Shown here: piece by piece, positions 12,105 to 24,525 of the stretch
Numbering within the stretch: position 1 is the stretch's first letter
Layout of the letters: the number at the start of each line of letters is the position of its first letter
Source of the DNA: Hypomyces perniciosus
Lineage: Eukaryota > Ascomycota > Sordariomycetes > Hypocreales > Hypocreaceae
Length of the DNA stretch: 64,000 nt
NCBI GenBank assembly: GCA_008477525.1
Contig: SPDT01000003.1
Span: forward strand, 3,286,001 to 3,350,000
Direction of reading: 5' to 3'
The notes under the pieces: generated by a model
What the model was told of the DNA's origin: nothing
The model's database searches: none
The model's input: only the letters and a program-made list of their open reading frames with translations
Translations under genes and position numbers: made by a program

Positions 12105-14359
12105 TGTCGCGACTATGGAAGACGAGCGTTGATGGATTTATCGAGGGCGTGAAGAGATTGAAACGGCGGCGCGCGGTACGTTGCAGTCGCCACTGGAGAG
12201 GGTGAGGAGAAGCGGGAGGGGTGGCCAAGGATGCTTGACAGCCCAGCTGTTGTTGGTCTGGTCAGGTTGGGAGGGCGTCGACAGCAAAACGGCGCGCGGC
12301 GTGAGAATCGCGAAGACGGAAACGTCGAGAAGAGGAGTGTCGGCGGCGAGATGGAGATTGAAGCTGGATGTGGGAGACAGAAACGGCTGAAGTTGAAGAA
12401 GCTGCAACAGTTCGACAGACGAGCAAGCAAGCCGAAGAAGCGGGACTGGACTGGACAGGGGATCGATCAAGGCGACAACCGAAAGAACTTGTACAGGAGA
12501 CAGACGACGGGGAAAACACGGAGAAAAGGGGCTTCAAAGCAGAAGGAAACGATGAAAAGGAAACGAGTCCCGAAAATCGCAACAACCGCTCCGCTACGTG
12601 CGTGCACACACAGCCTCTGCCTGCGCAAGAACCGTTGTTGTATTAGTTGACAGGTTGATAGTAAGGTGAGGATTGTGTCGGAGAGAGTCGAGGTTAATTA
12701 TTCGCCAAAGGACTACCCTGGAAATGGTTAGGCTGCGGTTTTTGGTGGAGGAGAGAAGAGGGGCGTGGCCGCTGCACTTCGACAGCCAAACTTGGATTGT
12801 CTTAGTCACCACTACTATTTGAGTGATTGATTCTTTTATACGGAGTACAACTTCCATTTTCTTCTAATTGTCGGGCATTTCAGTATTCATAAAAGCAAAA
12901 TGAGCTCTCCATCCGAGTAGGCTGTGGCAACTAAAGACATGCGCACGCAACAGTGTAGGATCGTGCCCTACGTAATACTACTGCGCCGCCCTGGTGAGCC
13001 TAGTCTGACTGTTGGTGATGGTGTTGAGAAATGATTACATCAGGCTGAGTCTGTAAAAGCATCGGGAGAATTGCAAAGGTTTTCTTTTTCCAATATTGCT
13101 AAAAGAATTAAAGATAAAATTGTATGTTGTTGAAAATACGATATCTTCTACGGAGCCTACGGAGTAGTAAGTGGAATGCATTCCAAGCTGTCCAAGTCGG
13201 CAATTCATGATAGTACTGCTACCATGGGACGGCACATAGTATTACTACTTCATACTCGTACTCTTAGTCGCTTTCCCAGCGGCGCCACCCGCCTTCGGAG
13301 GCTTAATTCTGCCAAAAAAAATACGGAGTATGTATATATGAATTATTGTGAAGAGAGCCTGAGATGCACCCCAAGAGATTGATTGCTGGAAGAGCAAAAT
13401 TTTCTCCATCGTCAAAGAACTGAGACTCGAGCATATGGGTTCCGCCATCAGCTGCGCCATGAAAGAGGCTGATTGGAAAAAGGCACCCAACTCTGCAGAT
13501 TGGCCAGAAGTGACAGCTCTAGGCAGACATCATACGGAGTACCATTGTTAGTATTTGATGGAGAATACCTACATCAATATTACATGGCCAGCTGTGCTTT
13601 TGTAGAGCCTAACGGAAGTGCTCATCTCTGCCAGGCTAATGCTAGTGGCGTTGCAACGAGGTGATGTTAAAGATTGGCCTGCTGGAGGAGACAAGTTTCA
13701 CCTAACCCAATACCGCAGTACGGAGTTCCTAAGGTATAGTACCTTAGTTGTATGAAGTACAAGGGAGAAGGGCTGTGTGCTTCGTACCAAGGTATCCATG
13801 CTCACTCCCTCCTCCGGGATAATCGTATCTACTCCGTATTCTTTCCAAATTCCGTGTGAAAGGTCGATCCTCAAAGGCACAATTCCGTTTGCGGGGAATT
13901 ATTATCCATGGCATGGGGGCACAAGAGCCACTAGCCACAGTGACACCCAAAGGAACAATGGCAAACAGCCCAAAAGCAAGCTCAAGCTTTTGTCACCCCT
14001 TTCAGCAGCGCCACAGCAGCCCACGTTCAGGTCCCACTTCGCAAGCCACACCACCTACAGGCTCCAGCCCCAGTCGCCACCATGTTCGTCTCACCCTCTT
14101 CATGCCATTGGCCGCCGCGGCTTTCAAACTTGACCCCGAACCCATCGCCAATTGCCAACCGCCATTCATCAGTCAGCCTTGTCGCGCACCATTCTGGCCT
14201 GGCCGCGTTGGGCCGCTCAGATACGCAGATACGTGAAATACCTTAACTGAGTGATTCCTCCTGCAACTGCGCTTTTGTCTTCGCCCGAGAGTCCCGGAAG
14301 AACCGCCCTTTTATTCTCGCCGTCGGCCTTTTGTTGGTTGGTCCGCCGCTGCCATCAAA
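12105..14359. promoter_or_regulatory. Divergent promoter region between pub1 and the Med2-like gene
   Basis: The 2.25 kb between two divergent start codons begins with a GC-rich, purine/pyrimidine-biased pub1 leader (about 12105-12650). The centre (12839-13838) holds five exact copies of TACGGAGTA/TACTCCGTA. No coding frame with recognisable content and no RNA gene was found. Confidence 0.5.
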
Positions 14360-15611
14360 ATGGATCCCAAGGCTAGGGAATCTCTGGACGCCCTTCAGTC
14401 GTTGATCAACGATGTAGTGAGTGTGAACCCCCCCATAATTTGCGCTGTTGTGATGGCACCTTTCATTTTGACTGCTAACAGGGCGTCTCAATCAGCTCGT
14501 ACAAACGGGAAAGGCCCTGCGGGCGTCCCGAAGGGATGCTCAGGGGAATCTCACCCAGGCGCCTGGCACCATGCAGTCCAAGTTGCCAGACACTATTAAC
14601 ACATTCCATAATGCCCTGCATGATGTAGAATACAACATTGTAAGTCGTCGCTTTTTTGCTCTTCTGAGATGGTGCTCATTGCTTGCTCACTGCTTGCTCA
14701 CTGCTTGCTCATTGCTAACACATCGGTAGATCAATGCCAAGTCGGCCTTGCTGAGAGACCTCAACGAGGTGTGGGAGAGGAAGAGGCAGCTTGCGCAACC
14801 TGGGCCTCCGCCCATTGAGCATCAGTCAAAACAACCCTTGGCCATCAATCTGGACTCATCCCCAACCATGGGTATTAGGGAAGAGCCCATGATGGACGAG
14901 GCCCCTATGAAGCCAATGGCGCCGTTCCCCAACATGAGTATTGACCTCACAGATTCTAATCCAATGGATTTAACCATGGACGAGCCAAATCCCCAGCCAC
15001 AGCCCCCACCACCTGGAGGCATGGATGGACCCAAGAGCAAAGCAAAGCCTAGCATCCCCTCAGGTCCCATTGCTCAGATGTCCAACACAGAGCGCAAGCC
15101 AGTAGCGGATATGAAGCTTGACATTTCGGGTCCGAATCACACATCAGGACTAACCGATACGTCTGGGATGAACTTCACCGACATGGAGTTTACACTTGCA
15201 CCGCCAGCAAACAACGAACCACAGGGCACAAACGAGCCATCCTTTGACCTCGCGACCTTTGCGCCGACCGATGGCGGTGACGACATGCTCAACCTCAACA
15301 ACCTTCTTCCCACAAACCACACTGACCAACCTGGGTCATCATCGTCCGGCTTGGTCAACCAAGGCGCTCCTTCCAACACCCAGGAAAAGGTAGAGGAAAA
15401 GACGGGCCAAACAGCCGATTCCACTGTCAACAACGGTTTCTTTAGCAATGACTCTGGGGCCGCTGACGGAATGGATTTTGACTTTAGTCTTGGTACGGAT
15501 GATACCTTTGACGACTTGATGAACAACCGAGACAGCAATTTTGAATTGATGGATGCCGGCGGGGACTTTGACACGGCATTCTTTGGACTCGACAAGGCAG
15601 ACGAGACCTGA
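14360..15611 (+). CDS. Probable Mediator tail subunit (Med2-like)
   Basis: Three exons (14360-14416, 14496-14639, 14730-15611) give 360 aa with in-phase GT-AG introns. Residues 1-90 form a helical, coiled-coil-like domain: a start with DPKARESLDALQSLINDV, then LVQTGKALRASRRDAQG, TINTFHNALHDVEYNI and an alpha-helix ending in LLRDLNEVWERKRQ. The remaining 270 residues are acidic, Pro/Asn/Gln/Met-rich and probably disordered. They contain repeated bulky-acidic clusters (NFTDMEFTL, MDFDFSLGTDDTFDDL, FDTAFFGLD) resembling activation domains. A short conserved helical head with a disordered acidic tail fits fungal Med2, a Mediator tail subunit of RNA polymerase II. The assignment is from general resemblance, not a diagnostic motif; another nuclear co-regulator is possible. 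Intron 2 contains tandem GCTTGCTCACT-like units. Confidence 0.6.
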
Positions 15612-15884
15612 TGCACATATCCCTTTTCCCCCTCCCTAGGCTGGGACCTAAATTGAACGTCTTTGCTCAGGAGGAGGTAAGTGACCATGGGTGGGCTATG
15701 GAGGAACTGTAACCATATGGACATGACATGGCTTTGGGGGGGCAAAATTTCGGGGGTTCAAACATTAATTATGCACAATGCTGGCTTGCTTACAATCAGG
15801 AAAGGGTGGGACGGTGTTTTGGAATGTGGGATTAAAAGATATACCCGTGTTTAATTTGGTCTATTATTATCATCAACGTCGCTC

Positions 15885-17132
15885 TCATGGCCCTTGCGTG
15901 ACATTCCACATTTTCCCAAGCAACTCCACGAAATCGGGCTTTCTCCAATCTGTCCACGTATGATCCAAGGCGCCCCAAGTTTCGTCATAGTCAATGATCG
16001 AATCACGCACATAATACGACCCCTGGATCGCCCACAGAGCCCAGTCCGCATCGTTGCCCTCCATATACGAGACAAAACAAGTCAGGTAGTCATAATCCTC
16101 CTGACTGAGTCCCCCTTTTGGTCCGCCAGTCATACCGACGCCAAACTCGGACATCCACAACGGTCCCGTCCATGCCCTTTCCTGCTCGAGCACGAAGCCG
16201 AATAGCGCACCATACTCGAGTTTTTCGAGGTCACAACTGCCAAAGCTAGGAGTGGTGACGGTGAAGCTGTACTGGTGTGCTTCCCAGACGTTTTTGCCCT
16301 TCCAGGGGGTGGTGTCGATGGTGTTGATGCGCAGTGGGGTTAGATCCGTGCCGCCGAAGATGGCGCCGACGATGATGAGGGCGTCTGGGTTTTCTGTGTG
16401 TATCATCTTGGCTGCGCGAGGCATGTACAAGCGCCATATATCTGGTGAGGTGTGAAGTTGAAACCATGAAGCACGGAGCTCGTTCCGCAATGAGAGGCCG
16501 ACGATACCGGGACGACCGGCGGACCACCTGGCCATGGCAGTCAGACCATCGTGCCACTTCTCAGTGTCGAAGTAGCGGCTGTTGGACTCCATATAACCAG
16601 GGGCATCTTGCCACCAGCCATTGCCGTCAGACATGGTGCAGCACCAGCCAGCCTTGCTGATGTGGTTATCGAGAATGGTCATGATACCCTTGTCCCATAG
16701 GGTAGCCTGCACGACGTCAAAGGCATCAATGACAGTAGCGTCTCTAAGAAAGGGATTCTTCTTCACAGCTTCGTCGTATAGTGCCGTGAGGTTCTTTTCC
16801 GGGACACCAGCAGCAGGGGCGGCGATGCGGAAAGAGTCTGAGACTTTGAGGCTTGGGTTGAGGGCCATATCGATGGAGTAGGTGAGGCGCACGCAGTTGA
16901 ATTTCTGCCTGACGATCCAGTCGGCCATATAGTCGATGGTTTGCTTGTGAAGACCCTCTGGGATGTTAACTTCCATGTGGCCGGCCCAGTTGATGCAGCG
17001 AAGCTTGACACGTTTGCCGTCCTGGTCGACAATCCAGCGGCTTGTGGAGTTGAGAGGCACTTTGGGCTTTTGCACTGCCAGAGATGGCAGCACGAGGCAT
17101 GCCAGACCCAAGAATTGGGCGAGAAGCATCAT
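15885..17132 (-). CDS. Secreted glycoside hydrolase family 5 (cellulase-like)
   Basis: A single exon of 415 aa. The start ATGATG follows an in-frame region with no better ATG, and the first ~20 residues (LLAQFLGLACLVLPSLA) are a signal peptide. GH5 landmarks are in order: RCINWAGHMEV near the N-terminus, MTILDNHIS at about 151-159, the acid/base glutamate in LSLRNELR (Glu218), HQYSF (about 286-290) and the nucleophile glutamate in WMSEFGVG (Glu329). GH5 enzymes are retaining beta-glycosidases (endoglucanases, mannanases, exo-glucanases). The substrate cannot be fixed from the sequence, and no CBM or GPI signal is seen. A paired Cys motif GWCCTMSDGNGWW suggests an extracellular fold. The lack of introns contrasts with most neighbours. 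Confidence 0.85.
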   Translation of the reverse strand: MMLLAQFLGLACLVLPSLAVQKPKVPLNSTSRWIVDQDGKRVKLRCINWAGHMEVNIPEGLHKQTIDYMADWIVRQKFNCVRLTYSIDMALNPSLKVSDSFRIAAPAAGVPEKNLTALYDEAVKKNPFLRDATVIDAFDVVQATLWDKGIMTILDNHISKAGWCCTMSDGNGWWQDAPGYMESNSRYFDTEKWHDGLTAMARWSAGRPGIVGLSLRNELRASWFQLHTSPDIWRLYMPRAAKMIHTENPDALIIVGAIFGGTDLTPLRINTIDTTPWKGKNVWEAHQYSFTVTTPSFGSCDLEKLEYGALFGFVLEQERAWTGPLWMSEFGVGMTGGPKGGLSQEDYDYLTCFVSYMEGNDADWALWAIQGSYYVRDSIIDYDETWGALDHTWTDWRKPDFVELLGKMWNVTQGP

Positions 17133-18912
17133 GATGGCCGGCTTGTAGCCCTGATCAAATGAGTCTAATAGAATGACCCTGATTGAGTTGTACTTATAAG
17201 TAAGTAGTCGAAGACGAAGTTGGGGTTGATACTAGCATCGACTATAAGGTTTGTAAGTAACTTCAACCGCCTGCAGTATTAAAAATGGAACCAAAGAAGA
17301 GAAAGTAGCAGAGCCTGAGTTCGTAGCCTGTGAATTTGACCATTGTAGAGTTCATCAAATTCACAAAGCAGTTTTCTTCAGAGCCTTTATGTTGGTTAGC
17401 CCTCCTTCGTTGCAACTGGAAGTTCTGGCTGAAGCCACAAACACGCACCAGGCGCAGGCGACAGCCATTAAGATATATCTACAGAGTACTCCATAGGGAG
17501 TATATTATCTCGTATTCCAACTCCCAGCTTGACACAGCACTAAGGCGGATGCGGGCGCATGTCTCGACTCTCATGTCATCAGATGGTGGACTTCTCGGGC
17601 GTCGGCGATAGGGCCTGTCTGTCCCCAGTGATCCTTCGGTGATACCAACAGCGCCAGAAGCTTTAGAGTTAATGAGTGGGCAGTGGCTTTTACAAGCTGC
17701 GCAGGTTGCAAATCAGGAGAGAGACACATTTAGGACTATGTAACCCTTGCTGTTTGGGTGATGTATAAGTGGGAGGTGATCAGCCCGGGACTTGGAAACC
17801 GTGCATGATGCGCGGGGATATTTATTATTAAGGTGTGGCCCAAAACCTGTCATGTTCTTCAGATCCATAAGATTTACAGTGTCCATGTGCAACGGAATTA
17901 ATTTCAGGAAATTTTATTCAAAAGGCCTAGAATTAGGTTATTAATCTCAGACATTGATTCTCACAGATCAGGCGACTGATTGCAGTGGACAAGATGTGAG
18001 ACGAGATTTGGTTCCTGATCTAGGCACATGGCTTCAAAAAGTCAAAAATATTAAACCATCTTTTGAATGAGCTTTCCAGTCTCCATAGTATAATACTCCG
18101 TAAGACAAACAGGGTTTTAACATAGTTCATTCAGCTTTGACTTGCTGTAGTATTTTGGAGAGTACGAAGTACGAAGTAATAGTTCGTATTAATTCCCCGA
18201 CGCTCCGTACCGTGCCACCCGAAGCTATCGATAACGATGGAGGGGAAGAAACCTTGATATGTTCCGTGTCCCCGCCATCACACGTATTATTAGGAGGCAC
18301 TGGATGTAGGCGAATTCCTAAAGATTAAACAGCGCATAGGGACAGAGATGTTAAACTCCAGACCGTACAGCTCTGAGCTTGCGAGTTGCGTATTTCGTAA
18401 GAGCTAACTTTCCATGATCTTCGCACATTCTCAAGGAGCACCAAAACAACGCTTGCATGTTCTCAAAGTGATTACGCCGAGGTTTCGTTCCCCGCGGGCT
18501 GTCAATTACAAGACTAGATAGAAAAGCAGCTGCTTTGGATATTCGATAGCAAAAAAAAAAAAAAAGAGAGAGTAAAAACACAAATGAGCTGAGACTCGGT
18601 CAGGTCAGGTTACAAAATTGGCAAAAATAAAGAAGCGCCTCCAACTCCCCTTTTCGTTCGTCTGAACCCACACAGAACTTCCAAGACTTATGTGTAGTCT
18701 GTATGTTGGGGAGCAGTGGTGAAACGAAAAAAAAAAAAAAACACTAAAATAGGTATAATGGCATGTTCTGGTCATAAATTCGTAAAAACAGAAGAAAGGT
18801 GGGAAAGGAGAGATTGTACAGCGTGGTAGAATGTGATCATGGTGAAGGGGAAATGCGGTATGGGAGAAAAAAGGTCCAATGCATAATGACGGAAATGCAT
18901 CTTGGCTTAACG
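17133..18912. other. Intergenic region upstream of the GH5 gene and downstream of the PH-domain gene
   Basis: About 1.8 kb without a supported gene. It includes the GH5 promoter and the 3' flank of the PH gene. TACTCCGTA occurs at 18094-18102, and poly(A)/poly(T) runs lie near 18549 and 18728. No RNA gene or repeat family was recognised. Confidence 0.45.
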
Positions 18913-20239
18913 TCATAATGAAGTCTTGGCTGCAGCCGCACGAGCTTCTAGACCCTTACGCTTGGCCAACAAGCTCTTGAAGGCGCCAAGGAACTGAACC
19001 AACGATTCCTCATCATGGGTGCAGAAGCGGAAGCTCTTCTCTTCCGTGATGATCTGGAGGCAATTTGTCTTGCTCTTGCTAAGAGGGTCAATGTCGATAA
19101 CGTCAACGACATCAGAGACCTCAGTAATCCACTGGGCTGCGTATTCAGATTCGTCTTTGTAAAGGACGAGCTTTCGCGACCGGAGCACTCCCCACATGTC
19201 CTTCCACTGCCGCACGCCGCCTTTACTGCGCAGCAGCCAGATCCAGCCTTGCCAGATGACACGCTCGGATTCCTGCTCGGCATTCACAGCGCTGACTTGA
19301 CTAGCTTTCCGACCGGATGTGGATGGCTGCTGGCCTGGTAATGCAGGTTGCCGAGGTACAGAGCCGGCAACACCTGGTTCGATGGGGGATTGGACGGCAA
19401 GATTCTCAAAGGATGCGCCGTGTATCCTCTGCGCCTCGTTGTCGGACAAGTCGGAATACATCTCATTGCCGGACCAACCGGATGAGTCCAAGGTAGAGGA
19501 CACGCGGCGCCTGCCACCACCGCCAATGAAATTCGAGATCGGGGGGCCAAAGGTGCCCAGGTTCTCGGGCGAGCTTGACAAGATATTTTCATGATTGCCA
19601 AGCGGATTTGTCCAACTGCCTGGCGTAATGGTCCTTGGCCCAGCAGGTGACAGGCTGCGCCCCAATGAGCCAACCAGAAACATTTCATCTTCATTCTCAT
19701 CAAGTCTAGCATCCTTGCGTATTATATCGACCCATTCCTGGGCATCTTGCGATGTAGGCGCTTCGAAGTGGTAGTTTCGTGACGGAGAGAAGAGCCCGAA
19801 TACATTCTTGCGCTTGTGTTTGGGGTCTTTGAGAAATGCTACTGCAGAGAGGTCTGAGAGGTAGACTTGGTGGCGGAGCTTGGCTTCTTTGTCGTTCTTG
19901 TATACCGACAAGGTATTGGGTCGTAGGACGAGATAGACATTCTTCCAATTCTGTTGTGAAGTCAAGCACGTTAGTAAAGGGAAGTACTGGGTGGAAAGGG
20001 GGAGAGCAAAGAAGACTGCGACATACAAGACCGTGACATACCTTTGTTTTTGTTCGCTTCTGAACATAACCGCATTTTATGACGCGATCATTTTCAAGGA
20101 ATCCGTTTTGGCTGACGGGAGTGGTGGTATCCAGAGCGATGCGACTCAGTCGGTTGAGTGCTGTGTTATAGTCGGTTGTGGCGTTGGCAGCAAGAAGATC
20201 CTCTTGCGGTGCCCTTTCTACCACCTGAGCAGCAGCCAT
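18913..20239 (-). CDS. Tandem pleckstrin-homology (PH) domain protein, Opy1-like
   Basis: Two exons (20239-20042, 19950-18913) encode 411 aa; the intron is GT-AG, phase 0. The ATG at 20239 gives MAAAQVVERAP; the in-frame codon upstream at 20248 is TTG. PH1 lies at about residues 54-147 (KCGYVQKRTKTKNWKNVYLV to AQEWVDIIRK, with the conserved last-helix Trp). A Ser/Pro/Gly-rich linker with acidic patches follows. PH2 lies at 297-398 (WQGWIWLLRSKGGVRQWKDMW to VQFLGAFKSLL). Two PH domains and nothing else is the architecture of Opy1, a PI(4,5)P2-sensing regulator in yeast. Function here is inferred from architecture only. The C-terminus is a basic/alanine tail. Confidence 0.85.
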
Positions 20240-21208
20240 GATTGCCAAGGGAAATCCAGCTCTTGGAGCTGAAATTGACTGATCTTGTGTATATTCAGAG
20301 GAGCCAGCTCCTCGAAAGTTCGAATTATGTGTGTCTCGGCTGATGTCGGTGTGGAGTTGAGGGGCTGCAGGAACGTCGATCGATTAATAGGCTACTCGAC
20401 AGGAATCTGCGACAGCGTTTCCGTGGGGATGGGGCCGTATATAGTCGGAGAAGAAAAAAAGAGGTGGCCTACGACGAGGCGTAGTAGCAAAGAGTGATCA
20501 CGGCCAGCAAGGGCAGAATGGGCGACGCTGGGTCGTGTGATTCGATGACACTTGGAGGCTCCGTATTCGTATACTCTACTCTGTCGCAAGGGAGAGATGT
20601 GCAATATGATTGTTGTTATTGTGGCGGCCAGGGATGGGAGAAGAGGAAAATAGTCGACGAATCGGCAGATCGGGCAGACGGTCAACAGCTCATCACACAG
20701 AGAGGCTGCTTGAGACCATACTGTGTCCGTTTGGGCGTAGCAGTCGTGCGTGTCGAAATGGAAAACGCTGGGGGTTATTGCAGTTTCAGTGTTGCAGTGT
20801 CGTATCGCATGAATCGCTTGCCAGTTGCGTAGCTGACACACAACAGATGCGGATTAGCTCCTGGGTGCGCCTGCGGATGATTAATGATTGGATGAGATGC
20901 TTTCAAAATAGAAAAGTGAACGAGCGTTAACAAAAATGATATGGAGTAGTAATCAGGAGAGGGCGATGGATGAGACAGGGTCGCAGCGACTGGCCGGCGT
21001 CTGTTGCTAGTACTACTGCTTGTAGGTAGGTAGCAGGCAAAGGATCCAAATTAGCTGAGGCTGTTGCGTTGGCCAGCGCCTCTCAGTTGCTATGCGATTT
21101 CGATCATCGACGCCACAGTGTGGCCAATGTGCAGCTTTGACGTCACAGGACTGCCGGGGTTATTTATAGGTGGCTTTGCTGACGTGCTCAGTGCTGGTTG
21201 CCAGGTAG

Positions 21209-21240
<32 letters not shown>

Positions 21241-21915
21241 AAAGCCAGGGTGTCCGTCTCCTGTCGGCGTCTTTGACGCTTTGATGATGTCTGATGGTGG
21301 TCTGAAGTCCCAGTGCCCTCTGAGCTGAGCAATCGTGGCAACAGGAGGGTTTAAGGACTATGATTCGCTATGGCAGTTCGTCATCTGTTGTTGTTATCAA
21401 GTTCAGATGAGCAACAGTGTGTCGTGTGTTGAATGTAAACATGACCTGTCTCGGCAGATGTCTGAAGGCGACTGGCAATTGCCGAAATGACCAACAAACC
21501 CGCGCGCACCACATTGTATATTATTATGGCTTTCCCTTTCTGTGACTCTGGGAGAGAGGAGATGAAGAAAAAATGTGCAGGATCAATTGCAACAAAGCCG
21601 AAGCAGTAGTTGAATATCAGGGGAAATATAAAGAGGAGAGAAGTGCGGTATAGCAAGTGGAGGATCATGTGTCGTGCGTGCTTGCCTTGCCTTTTGTGTT
21701 GGTTGCTGCTTGGCAGAGACACTGCAAAAATTCTCGCCGCTATTATTACTCACCCCCATAACACGGATTCTACCAACACACATTCTATGGAGTCCTCTGT
21801 ACGGAGTACTAGTACTGCATTCACCAGCCCAGAATCATCTTGATCCATACCCTCACATGAGCAAGAAGACATAGGATACTACTTCGTACGTGCCAGATAG
21901 ATCAAGTTCCTTCAC
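20240..21915. promoter_or_regulatory. Divergent promoter region between the PH-domain gene and ncs2
   Basis: A 1.7-kb region with an (AAGC)n tract at about 21210-21241 and a TACGGAGTA copy at 21800-21808, roughly 110 bp before the ncs2 start. Several short frames exist on both strands but none has recognisable domains or plausible splicing. Confidence 0.45.
21210..21241. repeat. (AAGC)n tetranucleotide repeat
   Basis: About eight perfect AAGC/GCAA units in the intergenic region between the PH-domain gene and ncs2. Confidence 0.85.
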
Positions 21916-23147
21916 ATGGCTGCCCCGCAAGACTCGCCTCCGCCATGCAGGCGCTGCAAAGCGTCAGATGCACCCTTTCAACTGCGCAACCTCCCGACAT
22001 GCAAGTAAGTATATGTGAGTGTAGTGTAAAGTGCCGGTGCTTACTTACGCCTCACAGGGATTGCTTTGTCGACTATGTGGACTCCAAGGCTAGAAAGCGT
22101 CTGGGGACCTTGCAGAAGGAGTCAAGAACATCTAGCAAGCCCGAGCCGCGAAGATATGTTGCTGGGCTCTCCTTTGGTCCCTCTTCAACCGTTTTGACGC
22201 AGATACTCGACCATAGTGCCAAGTATCATGCATCGAGAAAGGCGTCATCCCCCTTTGAGCCCCTCGTGGTCCATGTCGATACAGACTTGTCGCACCCCGC
22301 TGACACCAGCGATACCCCTGCGCAACGACTCCTGGCCAAGTACCGCGAGAGGTTTCCAAACATCTCGTTTGAGTGCATTCACCTGAGCAAGGTGCTTGGT
22401 GTAAGGTCTGTGGACTGGTCAACGCTGCCGGCACTTGAAAACGGCGATGATGTCGAGCGGCTACGGCGCTTTTTTGACGCCTTGCCGTCCGTGACATCGA
22501 GGGCAGACATTCTCAGATTGTTCATCCGTCATCTCCTTCTTCACGTGGCCTTGGAAAAGTCGTATTCGGCTCTGCTTTTGGGTCATAACACCACTTCACT
22601 GGCTAGCCTAACTTTATCCGAAGTTGCCAACGGCAGGGGCTTTTCAGTTCCCTGGCAGGTGAATGATGGACTGTTCACAGTATGCACATACGAGCAGAAC
22701 ACGGGTTCGGTCAGTTCCGGGGAGTCCAGCAAGGAAACCTCCAGAACCCAATTCCCCATTTACCACCCTTTGCGAGAGGTTCTCAAAGCCGAAGTCATGA
22801 TCTACATGGACATCATTCCATCTTTACATGACCTCATTCCTTCTTCTGATAAAGCACCCGGGAGCAGTGTCGTCTCTCACAAGGACTTGAGCATCGAGGA
22901 AGTCATGGCTCGTTACTTTGATGGCGTCGAGGGTCCTTACTCAGGCATCGTAACGAATGTTGTCCGCACCACGGGCAAGCTGGACCGGGTTGCTGCGTCG
23001 GCGTTCTGCCGTTTGTGTGGCATTACACTAGATGAGGATGGCGATTCAACATGGGCAGGAGAGCTAGGAGATGATCCCAGCGAGAGTTTCGCAGTACATC
23101 AAGCGGGAACGCTCTGTTATGGCTGCAAGCGCTCCATCAGCGGATAA
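21916..23147 (+). CDS. ncs2: Cytoplasmic tRNA 2-thiolation protein 2 (Ncs2/Ctu2)
   Basis: Two exons (21916-22004, 22058-23147) encode 392 aa, with the intron splitting a Lys codon. The N-terminus carries paired cysteines (PPCRRCKASDAP, LPTCKDCFVDYV). A PP-loop-like core follows (YVAGLSFGPSST, then VVHVDTD, SALLLGHNTTSLASLTLSEVANGRG). The C-terminus has a second cysteine cluster (FCRLCG, LCYGCKR). Ctu2/Ncs2 pairs with Ctu1/Ncs6 to place the 2-thio group on wobble U34 of tRNA Lys, Glu and Gln, using sulfur relayed by Urm1. The signature SGGxxS of the active subunit is degenerate here (SFGPSS), as expected for the Ncs2 partner. Length is in the normal range for filamentous fungi. Confidence 0.93.
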
Positions 23148-23425
23148 GAAAAGCAGAAAGAAAAGCAGAAAGAAAAGACACGCTGCCCAAAACTGGCAGC
23201 GTCCTCAGGTCTATATGTGAGACTACCAACTCCCGTGCAAATGTCAGGCCGCCTCTTTTGTTTAATTTTACCCGTTGCCCTTCTCCTCCCAAACCCAGGG
23301 GCCGCTCCAAAATATTCCCGTGTCTATAAACATGAGCCCTCACTCCTCAAGGTATATGCATAGTCAAAAAACCGCCCGTCCGAAATGGCAAGAATCATCA
23401 GTCTGAGACCTTACAAACGCCAATC

Positions 23426-24525
23426 TCATGTCTGAATACGTTCGTTCTGCTTATCTAGCATCGGCAAGATGTGGCCCTCAACCTTTCTGACAAGCTTGGC
23501 GGTCTGCTCCGCGAGAGAGAGAGTCAGGATAGTGTGTGGCAAGATTCGGGCTAGATGAGGGATGAAACCCTTATAGATGGCCAACAAGCCTTCGGTCCGG
23601 ATTGTCTTCCCGAGACAGTCGAAGATGCCACTGTACAGGTTTCCGTGCTGGTTATACAGACGAGACATGATGGTGTCTAGTGGAGTCATGTTAGCTAGAT
23701 CGGTGGATAATGCCGACGGCTCAGTGCGCAGGAAGACTGACCTGGTGGGTGCATGACGCAGCAGACAACAAAACCACTGACGGAACTGCTAGCAAGGTGC
23801 AAAGCCGGGCCCTCCTCCATACCGGCGCGTTGAACTAATTGTCTCTTGGCAAGGAAATAAGTGGGCAGTTGCACGGAACTACCGAAGCCGGTCCGGATCA
23901 TGGCGGCCCCGATACCGCGGTACAGTCCGGAGAAGCCCTCACCGCGGTAGATTTGCCTGAGTCCGTCCCAGGCATTGCGATACTGATGCTGCGTGCCCAC
24001 AGGCCGGATAGGCGAGTAGCTTTGCAGACGCGTCTTGACGAGGAAGAAAGGGCTACCGGCGGCAGCGCCGAGTATGCCAGAGGAAGCGCCGCAGAAGACA
24101 TTAATGGCCAGGTTCTGGGCTTTCTCGTCCTTCAAGAAAAGCGTCGCGAGGGTCTTCCTCATGGGCTCGTAAAAGCCGAGTCGGCATCCATTGAGCAGGA
24201 CCTGGTAGATGTATGCGGCGCCGAGACCGCGGTATACACCCCGGATACCTTCATTCTTGACGATGACGGTGATGCCGTGGATCGGACCGCGATAGTACTG
24301 AGGCTGGGCTCCCTTGATCTGCAGCTCGCCCTGCAATTGCTGTCGGATCTTGAGGACTTCGGCTGGGTGCGTGACAGTGACAGCGCCACACGCGGCGATG
24401 GCGCCTGCGACGAAACCCCTGTTCAAAGCTCTAGGTTAGCAAACCTGACTGGCTGGCGGTCTCAGGCGCAATGGGGGGAAAAACGACAAGAGGAGCGTGC
24501 TCACTCACCCGACGGTCGTCGACAT
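23426..24525 (-). CDS. oac1: Mitochondrial inner-membrane carrier, oxaloacetate/sulfate carrier Oac1-like
   Basis: Three exons (24525-24509, 24418-23742, 23676-23426) encode 314 aa, with in-phase GT-AG introns; the first exon is only 17 nt. The three mitochondrial-carrier repeats are complete, with signatures HPAEVLKIR, SPFFLVKTR and HPPDTIMSR at the ends of helices 1, 3 and 5. Each is followed by a YRG-type motif (VYRGLGAAY, LYRGIGAAM, IYKGFIPHL). The start (STTVGGFVAGAIAACGAVTVTHP) has no cleavable presequence, as is normal. Repeat details (SYSPIRPVGTQHQY, GNLYSGIFDCL) resemble fungal Oac1 and animal SLC25A34/35, which move oxaloacetate, sulfate and related anions. The substrate is inferred. 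Confidence 0.8.

Noticed and set aside
20240..20248. Earlier start for the PH-domain protein
   Set aside because: The codon at 20248 is TTG; the ATG at 20239 is the first usable start.
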